Source: Macrotis lagotis
Lineage: Eukaryota; Chordata; Mammalia; Peramelemorphia; Peramelidae
Assembly: GCF_037893015.1 (NCBI RefSeq)
Contig: NC_133661.1
Span: forward strand, 186,815,203 to 186,879,202
DNA: 64,000 nt
Direction: 5' to 3'
Part shown: positions 55,950 to 64,000 of the stretch, one piece after another
Position numbering within the stretch: the stretch's first letter is position 1
How the letters are laid out: every line of letters starts with the position of its first letter
The notes under the pieces: model-generated
The model's input: the letters and a program-made list of their open reading frames with translations, nothing else
The model's database searches: none
What the model was told of the DNA's origin: nothing
Translations under genes and position numbers: made by a program

Positions 55950-56008
55950 TAGGTAAAGAATTCTACAGAAGAAGTATATGTAAGCTTTGGAGGAAAGAAG
56001 TGGAGAGT
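55930..56008 (+). repeat. 79-bp direct duplication, copy A
   Basis: Bases 55930-56008 match 59801-59879 at 78 of 79 positions (the single difference is C/T in 'ttcta[c/t]aga'). Copy A spans the right tip of the pogo-like element, its TA, and unique flank. Confidence 0.9.
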
Positions 56009-56193
56009 ACATTCTTCACATGAGGAATGAAAAATGTGATATCCTGGGAATTAAAGTCAAGCTAGCAATATGAGAGTAGGTAGGCTTATTTGGATAGACA
56101 ATTGAAATGGGGGTGGGGGGGGTGGAAGAGAGGAAAACAATTAGAGAACAATGAGAGAAGGGGAAAATAAGACAAATGATGGATCCAGATTTT

Positions 56194-56328
56194 TTTTTTT
56201 TTAGTTTTTGCAAGGCAATGGGGTTAAGTGGCTTGCCCAAGGCCATACAGCTAGGTAATTATTATTTGAACTCAGGTATTCCTGACTCCAGGGCTGGTGC
56301 TCTATCCACTGTGCCACCTAGCAGCCCT
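56194..56328 (-). repeat. WSINE1-like SINE, antisense
   Basis: Perfect 13-bp duplication GGATCCAGATTTT at 56181-56193 and 56329-56341; small internal deletion. Confidence 0.92.
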
Positions 56329-56599
56329 GGATCCAGATTTTAAGAGAGAAACAAGGCTCACTGCCAAGTACAAAAAGGGGAACAAAAACATTACAAATGT
56401 CTGTGCAGAGATATTTAGCTGGAAATGATACCAAAAGACTGATATCTAGAGGGTTATTGCAGTAGTTCCAACATGAAGTGATTAAGGAGGATATGCTAGA
56501 CCATTAAAGTTATTAATAATTCTGGCTTCTATATACTTTCCTTTAATTTCCCCAATATCACCTCAGTTCTTTACATCCTTCCCAGCTTCGTTGATTTTT

Positions 56600-56765
56600 G
56601 ACTGCAGGACTTTGGGAAAGTCATTTAACCTCTCTGATTCTCAGCATCCTCATCTATGAAATGAAAATAGTGCTACTTCACTGGATTGTTGTAAGGAGCA
56701 AACTGGGAGCCTATATGTAAAGTGCTTTGCCACCTATAAAGCATGATATCTATGTAAGATGCTGA
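56600..56765 (+). repeat. MIR-family SINE
   Basis: 'gggaaagtcatttaacctctctgattctcagcatcctcatctatgaaatg' then 'ttgttgtaaggagcaaa' and 'tgtaaagtgctttg' in MIR order, sense. Confidence 0.7.
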
Positions 56766-57049
56766 TAATCCCTTTTTTGTTTCTACATGTATTCTTTTTT
56801 CCTGATCTAATGGCTGTTATACCAGAGATTACTTTTCTCCTTGCCTTCTCTTCCTTCATTCCAGAAAGCAAACTGGTTCTATCTGAAATGAAAGAGAAAT
56901 ACAGTCCCATGAAGACTTTTTCTATACTCCTTAGAATCCTTCATATATCCTTTACTCTCCTTTCAGTTTACACATTCCAAATGTATTATTCAAAGGCAGT
57001 GTCAGGAATCTTTTTGTTCTCTCCTCTAATTGGGAGGAATAAATAATCA

Positions 57050-57295
57050 TTATACTACTAATAACAATAGCTAGTATTTATAGAGTAGTTTCAAGTTTAC
57101 AAAGCACTTTCTAAGTATTATCTCAGGTCATCCTCCTACAAATCTGGGAGATAGGTACTATTATTTTACAGATGAGAAAACAGAGGCTGAGAGCACTTAA
57201 GTGATCTGTCCAGGATCACACAGCTTTTGTCTTAAGTCATATTTCAATCCAAATCTTTACTCCAGATCCAACAGTTCATCTACTTCACTACCTAG
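57050..57295 (-). repeat. MIR-family SINE, antisense
   Basis: 'caaagcactttctaagtattatctca', 'ttacagatgagaaaacagaggctgagag', 'gatcacacagc' in reverse MIR order. Confidence 0.7.
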
Positions 57296-58173
57296 AAAGA
57301 AAACATGAAGCCAATTTCAATCAATTAATCAATTTATTTATCAAGTATGGCTGATACCTTGCTAGGTGATGTGAGAATTATAGAAGAAAAGTAATACTAC
57401 TGGATGTAGAGGGGATGGGTAAGTAAGGGCCCAGTCTGCAAAAAAGCACAATGTATACAACATAGATGTTTGATGTATCTGCTTCTGAAAGTGTGTGATG
57501 GCAAAACTTTCTAAGATTGTTCCATATTCTGACATCTTTCCCATTTCTATATACAAAAACTGATTCCATTTTATTCTTAGACACTATGCCTTTCCCATAT
57601 ACCTATTAGTTTCTCACCTTTAAATATTTTCCTTGGTTTCTACTTTTCTCCCTCAACAATCTTTGTGGCTTTTTTTGACTGGTTGTTGAACTGTAACTAC
57701 ATACTAACTAACCATATAGTTATTCTCTTCCTTGGTGTCCAACAAGGCGATGTGTTATGGGCTTCCTGGTAGGGGAGAGGTCTTGGACTGTCTAATGAAA
57801 GTTGAGCCCTGGGATCACACATAGGATTCTCACATGAATATTTGGTAAATCTATTTCTGGAAGTATGTAATGACAAAATGAAAGGGTCAGGCTCTCCATT
57901 TCAGAAGATATGATTGTTTTTCTGGTTAATGCAGGGGTGAGGATACCCATGAAATCATCTGATCTGGCCCTGTCATGATAACAGCAGGTGGAACTCAAAA
58001 TTCAATAAATCTAGGAATTTTTTAGATGTGAATTAATTGCTTGAATTAAAAATTCAAATATAGCAGACTAATTTTTAAGTTGATAATTTTTTATGACTTG
58101 AGAATGCTATATAAATATCCAAATGACTATTGGCAGGAAAAAAAGGTTTCCCACCCCTGACTTAAAGTTTGGT
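57296..58173. other. Non-coding, nothing recognised
   Basis: Open frames of 60-68 codons only, without recognisable content. A near-repeat of 'agtgtgtgatggcaaaactttc' (57490) and 'agtatgtaatgacaaaatgaaa' (57863) within similar surroundings hints at an old local duplication. Confidence 0.4.
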
Positions 58174-58188
58174 GAAGAAAGGACTTTT

Positions 58189-58303
58189 TTGTTGTTTTGT
58201 TTTTTTGTAAGGCATTGGAGTTAAGTGACTTGCCCAAGACCACACAGCTAGGTAATTAGTAAGTGAGGCTGGATTTAAAGTCAGGTCCTCCTGAACTTCA
58301 GGG
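58189..58303 (-). repeat. WSINE1-like SINE, antisense, 5'-truncated
   Basis: Perfect 15-bp duplication GAAGAAAGGACTTTT at 58174-58188 and 58304-58318. The tRNA-like head is missing after 'gtcaggtcctcctgaac', so it was truncated on insertion. Confidence 0.92.
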
Positions 58304-58539
58304 GAAGAAAGGACTTTTAATGGATCACTGAATGTTCATACAAAAGGCACCAAGTGACCAGTGATGATTTCTTGCCCTGTTTTATTAAAGAGGAAGAAAT
58401 GCTATAAAGCTCTAGTCATGGGAGCTCCTCCCCTCATTTCAATAATTATCCAATTATAAAATGTAAATTATGCTAATTATCAATGATACTGAGAAGATTA
58501 CAATGAATTAAATTATGTTGGGGCACTAATTACTGCAAA

Positions 58540-58785
58540 TGGCAGTTAGGTAGTACAATGGCTACAGCACTGGACCTGGAATCAGGAAGACTCATCTTCT
58601 TAAGTTCAAATATGGATTTAGATGCTAACTGTGTGACCCTGGGAATGTTACTTAACCCTTTTTGCCTCAGCTTTCTCATCTGTAAAATGAGTTTGAAAAG
58701 GAAATTGCAAAACACTCCAGTATTTCTGCCAAGAAAACCCCTAAATTAGAAATGGTTAGACACAACTGAAAAAGCTAAACAAAAA
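58540..58785 (+). repeat. RTE/BovB-tailed SINE
   Basis: Sense: head 'ggcagttaggtagtacaatgg', body 'gtgtgaccctgggaatgttacttaaccc', then 'ccagtatttctgccaagaaaacccc' and the BovB-like end 'agacacaactgaaaaag'. Same family as 46643-47080. Confidence 0.72.
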
Positions 58786-58984
58786 TTACTGAAAATGAAA
58801 TTGGGCAACACCCAATTGGAACCAATGGCATTGAAGAAAACCCTATAACTCCTTTCTTTATCCTAAACCTGAATCTTTATTACTCTTCCTTAATTCTGTT
58901 GTGATCATTTTATAGTACTACAGTTTTGTAATTGTCTAACTATATGTTTATAGATATAAGGCACATATATATATGTATACTCCC

Positions 58985-59550
58985 TCACAATCCAGTGACA
59001 CTGACTTCTTTGCTATTACTGAAACAAGACACTTTATTTACCAACTCCCATCATTTTTTTTGTCTATTTCCTATTCCTGGAATGCTCTCCCTCTACACCT
59101 TTACCTTCTTTCCTTCAAGTCCCAGCTAAAATGTCACTTTCTACAGGAAGATTTTCCTGAACTACTTTAATTCAAGTATTTTTTCTCTGCTGATAATTTC
59201 CAATTTACTCTTTATATGGCTTATTTGTACACAGTTGTTTGCATGTTCCTTCCCTTAAACAATTATGAGCTTTTTAAATTCATTTTTTTTTATTTTTGCA
59301 AGGTAATGGAGTTAAATGACTTGCCCACAGTCACACAGCTAGATAATTATTAAGTGTCTGAAATCAGATTTGAACCTAGGTCCTCCTGACTCCAGAGCTG
59401 GTGCTCTATCCACTGGTCCACCTAGCTGCCCCAATTGTGAGCTTTTTAAGTATAACAACTGTATTTTGTCTTTCTTTGAATCCCTAGCAATTAACACAGT
59501 TCCTGATATAGCAGGTCCTTTGTAAATGTTTGTTGACTAACTGACTGATT
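58985..59550 (+). repeat. L2 3' end with nested SINE
   Basis: Sense L2: 'ttcctggaatgctctccctctacacctt', 'caagtcccagctaaaatgtcac', 'tacaggaagattttcctgaac', 'gtacacagttgtttgcatg'. After the WSINE1 it continues with 'tgaatccctagcaattaacacag' and 'gtaaatgtttgttgact'. The open frame ending NALPLHLYLLSFKSQLKCHFLQEDFPELL is the L2 ORF2 C-terminus, not a host gene. Confidence 0.8.
59278..59431 (-). repeat. WSINE1-like SINE inside L2
   Basis: Antisense. Duplication CAATTATGAGCTTTTTAA (59260-59277) and CAATTGTGAGCTTTTTAA (59432-59449), 17 of 18. Confidence 0.93.
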
Positions 59551-59800
59551 CTATGGTTATGTGAACAGGAATGGAGTGAAAAAGGGGACATACCTAATCT
59601 GACAGCCTAACCTTTTCTCAGGCAATAAAATGGAGTTTTGATTTTTTTTTAAACCTAGATCAAAGGAAAAAAAAGATCAAGTTTTGGTTATTCCTTTTGG
59701 TAAGTTTATCAAAATTGTTAATAGTTAAAAGAATAAGATCCTCTCTTAATTTAGCTGAGACCACAGGAAGAAGAAAATCTAGCATTTTCAGACCACATAG

Positions 59801-59879
59801 TTATACATGGGGAAATATGGTAGGTAAAGAATTCTATAGAAGAAGTATATGTAAGCTTTGGAGGAAAGAAGTGGAGAGT
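59801..59879 (+). repeat. 79-bp direct duplication, copy B
   Basis: Same orientation as 55930-56008, 3.9 kb away. Only the terminal 20 bases of the pogo-like element are present here, so this copy derives from the other locus or from a shared source after the transposon had inserted. Confidence 0.9.
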
Positions 59880-59993
59880 CCTTTCTGCATCTCTAGGTGC
59901 CAATACCAAACATTGAAAACCCTCCATCATAAACAGGAAATAAACAAAGTTAAAGAGCAATTAGGACCAATTTTTTAAAAATTAAATGTCATA

Positions 59994-60142
59994 GGGGCGG
60001 CTAGGTGGGGTAGTGGAAAAAGCACCGGCCTTGGAGTCAGGAGTACCTGGGTTCAAATCTGGTCTCAGACACTTAATAATTACCTAGCTGTGTGGCCTTG
60101 GGCAAGCCACTTAACCCCATTTGCCTTACAAAAACCTAAAAA
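59994..60142 (+). repeat. WSINE1-like SINE
   Basis: Sense copy; flanks AAATTAAATGTCAT / AAATTAAACATCAT, 12 of 14. The stretch 60150-60610 holds nothing I recognise. Confidence 0.9.
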
Positions 60143-60614
60143 AAAATTAAACATCATTAAATAATTTAAAGCACAGAAAGCTCTGGGTTTAATTATCTCT
60201 CAGATGGGAAGGGAGATGAAAAAGGGAAAATGGAAAAATGGTATTTCACTGGAAGTTAGAGTTCCCTGTCAGGAGAAAGTTTATCATAAGAGGATAGTCT
60301 CCACACTTTGGTTACAGATACAGATACCTCATCTTCTCCGGGGAGAGTCAGGTCTCTTGAAATTTGAACTCTTTTACAACCTATCTCTTCCATGATTAAT
60401 ACAACTTTTCTGAATCTTTCTCCTCCATTGAGCATTCTGTTTTTTTCATGTTGCTGCCATTGCAGCTGTTACTGCTGATGCTATTCCAACCACTTCAGCC
60501 TCAATATTCAATTCAAAATCTCTGACCAGGTACCAGTCTTGTGAGTCCCAGAGTCTCTCTCAAGGTAGGAAGAAAATAATATTGTTTCCTTCAAACTATA
60601 TTTTATTGTAACCT

Positions 60615-61075
60615 GTTGTTATTTGTCCTTCATTCTCAAAGAAGATCATGACATCAGGCAGGTGATACCATGACATGTACATGAAATGGATTTGAGTGAG
60701 GGGGTGCTGTGCTAAATCTCCAGCCTTGCTTTCTCCTCTGGAACCATCCAGTGGCCAGATATGCATCAGGATGACTGAAGATGGCCTAGATGTGAGGCAT
60801 TCAGGGTTAAGTGACTACCCAAGGTCACAAACTCAGTAAGTGTCAAGAATCTGAGGTTTGGGGCAGCAAGGTGATGTAGTAGATAGAGTGCTAGCCCTGG
60901 AGTCAGGAGGACCTAAGTTCAAACCTGGTCTCAGACACTTAATAATTACCTAACTGTGTGATCTTGGGCAAGTCATTTTACCCCATTGCCTTGCAAAAAA
61001 AAATCTGTAGCTGGATTTGATCTTATATCTGACTAACTCCAGGGCTGATGCTCTATCCACTGCACCACCTAGCTT
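60615..61075 (-). repeat. RTE-tailed SINE (MAR-type), antisense, interrupted
   Basis: Plus strand starts 'ttgttatttgtccttcattctcaaagaag' (its 3' end) and runs through 'ggtgctgtgctaaatctccagccttgctttctcctctgg'. A tRNA-like head follows at the right, 'gctctatccactgcaccacctagc'. A WSINE1 (60860-61002) splits it. Confidence 0.75.
60860..61002 (+). repeat. WSINE1-like SINE inside the RTE-tailed SINE
   Basis: Sense, older-looking copy ('gggcagcaaggtgatgtagt'); short duplication AATCTG on both sides. Confidence 0.88.
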
Positions 61076-61249
61076 GACCTTGGAACCTACAGTCAGTCTC
61101 TGAATACTTTTCCCTGACCACAAAAATTTATCTTAAAGACAGATATAGAATTATATAACTGATGTAATTAATCCAATACTCTCATTTTGCAAATGACAGA
61201 GTTAATGCCTATAAAAGTCAATTGATGTGTACATATGATAAAGCTAATG

Positions 61250-61430
61250 ACGCAGAATTAGTATCACAGGATTAGAGCTGGAAGGCGGAGCATGTAATCC
61301 AACATCTTCATTTTACATATGAGGAAGCTGAGGCCCAGAGAGGATAAGTGAGTTGCAGAGAGAAACATAGGTAGAAAATTGCTGAATGCACCTTCAAGTC
61401 CACTATAGCATATTTGGTCTACCTTTCTTT
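61250..61430 (-). repeat. MIR-family SINE, antisense
   Basis: 'cacaggattagagctggaagg', 'cattttacatatgaggaagctgaggcccagagagg' in reverse MIR order. Confidence 0.7.
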
Positions 61431-61469
61431 TTTCTCAGATGCCAAGTCTTCTATGAAACCTCATTATCT

Positions 61470-61765
61470 CAGGTTTAGTATTTTATTAGAACATTTAGCC
61501 CTTGTTACATTCTATTTGGCATCACACTTCTTTGAACACCTACTATATCTTTTCCCCCCCAACAGGTTTTAAACTTCCTAAGGTGAGAAACTGAATAATT
61601 TTTTTATCTCTATAGTCTGTTTAGATTGCATATAGTAGTTATTTAATGTCTATTAAATTGAATTTTCTCTCTTCCTTGTTTCCCTTAATTTTGAACCCAA
61701 TTTCTTGGTATCTGAGTCCTCCCTTTCTTTCCTTCCTTCCTTCTTTCCTTCTTTACTTCCTTCTG
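61470..61765 (+). repeat. L2-like remnant and (TTCC)n
   Basis: 'tttaaacttcctaaggtgagaaactgaataattt' and 'atatagtagttatttaatgtc' resemble a degraded L2 3' end. A short TTCC repeat follows at 61727-61760. Confidence 0.4.
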
Positions 61766-63295
61766 CCAACATTAGATTTCCTACTACATACAAGCTATTA
61801 AGCTATTAAGAACTATCCAGTTCCTTTACTTGGCATGCTCAGGGACTAGGACAAATTAGTAGATTCTCTTTATCCACTCCCCATATAACATATCTATATG
61901 TGTATATATACACATATATATGTTTAGATGAAATCCAGTTAAAATGCCAGCATGGAAGGAAGATATCCAGTGACTGAAAGAAATAATCTCAGAAACAGAG
62001 ATCTTTTTATTGTAACAGGGAAAAGTTGCTATAAGAGGATAGCAAGGGTAAGTGATCTCACTTTGACATGCTGAAGATTACTGATCACTAGACAATGATT
62101 TTTACCCTTGAAATCTGCCAAGCAAAATGGTGATCCATGAGTAGGATTGGTTGAAATTAAACATGGTAGTCCTCTCTCTTTACTAACAACTTCAATAGAG
62201 TGTCTTATAGAAATCCTAGTAAGTAGAGATAAATACATTTCCATCATAGAGAGGATTAGACAGATAGGTAGACAGATAGCTTAGAGAGATAGGTAGATAG
62301 ATAGATGGATGGATAGATAATACATTCCTTGTCAAATTAATCATTAATTCAACAAATATTTATGAAGTACATAGTTATGATGCATAACAAGGTAGATGAT
62401 ATTCCCTGTAAGGATGTTTATTTAAGTAAAAGTGGTGAAAAAATCATTTTGAAATGTGAATAGTCATTTTTCTAATTGATTTGTTGTATAATTTTATCAT
62501 ATAGATTTTCCCCTTTAGTTAAAACAATAGGCTTGTTTTCTTAGGGCATCTTGAGTTTTCTCTACCCTGCTTTTGGTTTCTCCTATGTACCTCTCAAGAG
62601 ATCTTACCTCCTTAAGTAGCAGAGGGCAGAAGAGTACAAGTGTTTGCAGAGAAGCTCTTGTTGGTGTATATCTAGCAAGTGTAATTGCAGCAGAATTTAA
62701 GATAGTATTGAAAATTAGTCAGTTTTCTCCCTTACTTTCTTCACCCCCAATTTAAGAAAAGTAATTTAATTGGTCAGAATTCTTATCTTCCAAAAACTAA
62801 GGTCACAGTCCAGCTCCTCACAAGTTTCACTAAGTGATATTCTATTTACTCATGCTCAATGATCTCTGTAGTTTGATGATCATGTAACTTGACTTCTGTC
62901 CTAATCTTGGTTATCACCTGGAGGGAGCTGGGTCTGAGAACAGAGACTGGACACTGGAAAGGGAGAAATATTTTTCTATTCCCATTACCTTTTAAAAAAT
63001 AACTGGGTATTTTAAGAGCTAAATAATCTTTGTGAATCAAAGAAGTTAATATGTTTTTACCCAGGTTCCTTGGAATTTGATGGAACACCTAGTGCTAACA
63101 TTTAACATTTAGCATTTTTCATCTTGAGTTCTATTTTGTTTTTACAACACCAAAAAACCTCATGATAATGTTGCTAGTTATATTAATACCAGACATGAAA
63201 TTATGATCTCTAGAGCATTACAAATAAATCCAAGAAGAAGAAGAAGTTAATATAACTTCAGATAATTGAAAAGTGTTCGGTTATCAACCAATTAC
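61766..63295. other. Non-coding; (GATA)n at 62256-62320
   Basis: No gene recognised. A GATA/GACA microsatellite and a weak L2-like tract (62340-62410) are the only structures seen. Confidence 0.5.
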
Positions 63296-63299
63296 TTAA

Positions 63300-63400
63300 T
63301 ATGTCAGAGCCTTGGCCTCTTCATATGTAAAATGGGAGGGATAAAATTTATGCTACCTATCCCATAGGAATGTTGTAAGGATTGCTTTTTGCAAACTTTG
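63300..63400 (+). repeat. MIR-family SINE fragment
   Basis: 'gagccttggcctcttcatatgtaaaatggg' then 'aggaatgttgtaaggatt' in MIR order. Confidence 0.6.
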
Positions 63401-63869
63401 CTATTATAAATATATTACTAATAATCTACATATGATATCTAATCCTGTTATTCAGTATGAAGATATAAAAGAATTTCTACTGAATTTTCCATGACAATTT
63501 AATCACTCAGATGCCTCTTCAACCTTCCTTCATTACATAATATAGACAATCCAAACCTGCTAAGATTTTTCTCCTCTCCTCTTCATGCCTAGCTCCACCT
63601 TTCCTCTGACTGTAATTCTTCTTTCCCCTCCAATAATATTCTAACACATGTCTCATCAAGGTCCCTCCCTTTCTCTCTGCCCTCCCAAACCCCACAAAGA
63701 CTCTCTGCTATCCATTTCTGGAGGAAATAAGAGACACAGGGAGCTTCTCAGACCCATGACCAGATGGACCTGCCATATGCAAGAGCCATAGCAAATAAAA
63801 TAGGTGAGGAAAAATAATCCTGGCATTAGGCCTCCCAAGACCCAGATATGAGAGGGGGGGGAAAAGGAA

Positions 63870-63876
63870 GAAAGAA

Positions 63877-63937
<61 letters not shown>

Positions 63938-64000
63938 GACAGAGACAGAGATACAGAGACAGAGAGAGAGACAGAGGGAGACAGACAGAAAGAGACAAAG
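63870..64000. repeat. (GA)n(CAGA)n microsatellite at window end
   Basis: GA run, then about ten CAGA units, then mixed GAGACA; it runs off the window. Minus-strand Leu/Ser/Cys-rich open frames here are spurious. Confidence 0.92.

Noticed and set aside
58973-59170. 65-codon frames ending in SWNALPLHLYLLSFKSQ...
   Set aside because: This is the C-terminal region of L2 ORF2 inside an L2 3' end, not a host exon.
59697-59978. 93-codon plus frame covering duplication copy B
   Set aside because: No recognisable domain; the equivalent frame is not kept at copy A, so coding constraint is unlikely to explain the 79-bp identity.
63708-63998. 96-codon Leu/Ser/Cys-rich frame and similar frames at 488-727 and 41660-42012
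   Set aside because: They are translations of GA/CAGA microsatellites and simple repeats.
1-64000. CRISPR arrays, operons or bacterial systems
   Set aside because: The regular repeats present are dispersed SINEs and microsatellites; the window is vertebrate DNA.

Overview
This window looks like marsupial genomic DNA, probably from an Australian-type (dasyurid-like) species. The main evidence is about 30 copies of one tRNA-derived SINE (WSINE1-like: A box near its start, B box GAGTTCAAATCC, then a 'cacttaataattacctagctgtgtggcc' type body), together with marsupial L1, half-L1 (HAL1), RTE-tailed SINEs, and old MIR and L2 copies. The species call is an inference from the SINE wording. The ordinary host gene content is small: one tRNA-Pro(AGG) gene at 3344-3415, one intact single-coding-exon secreted RNase A superfamily gene on the minus strand at 45409-45885, and one dead RPL27A retrocopy at 13571-14028. 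A tRNA-Pro gene close to an RNase A gene suggests the region equivalent to the human 14q11.2 RNase cluster.

Layout. 1-14.2 kb: mostly unique AT-rich DNA with a tRNA gene, scattered SINEs, an oddly rearranged L1 remnant (1640-2930), a short pogo/Tigger-like DNA transposon (8913-9668) and the RPL27A retrocopy. 14.3-23.1 kb: one old plus-strand L1 dissected by RTE, RTE-tailed SINE, WSINE1, a minus-strand L1 and a complete 3.2 kb HAL1, so that insertion order can be read. 23.1-35.9 kb: AT-rich DNA, an LTR fossil with a tRNA-Gln-like primer site (29295-~29890), minus-strand L1 pieces and a possible second LTR. 35.9-42.3 kb: an older HAL1-type element that received a second complete HAL1 (37162-40443). 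42.3-51.3 kb: the RNase gene with L1, MIR and SINE debris. 51.4-54.3 kb: a third complete HAL1, minus strand. 54.3-64 kb: a second pogo-like element, an unexplained near-identical 79-bp duplication, L2, MIR and SINE copies, and microsatellites.

The most unusual signal is in the three complete HAL1 copies. Each carries antisense SINE-derived modules at fixed positions in its long 3' tail (one module in the 51-54 kb copy; three in the other two), and the older host copy at 35.9-42.3 kb appears to have none at the first site. Hand alignment shows these modules are enriched for A-to-G changes on the HAL1 sense strand, much more than ordinary SINE copies nearby, and mostly at A preceded by T. That is the pattern expected if A-to-I edited HAL1 RNA had been reverse-transcribed and became the source of a lineage. 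All repeat family names and comparisons here are from reading and memory, not from a database search.
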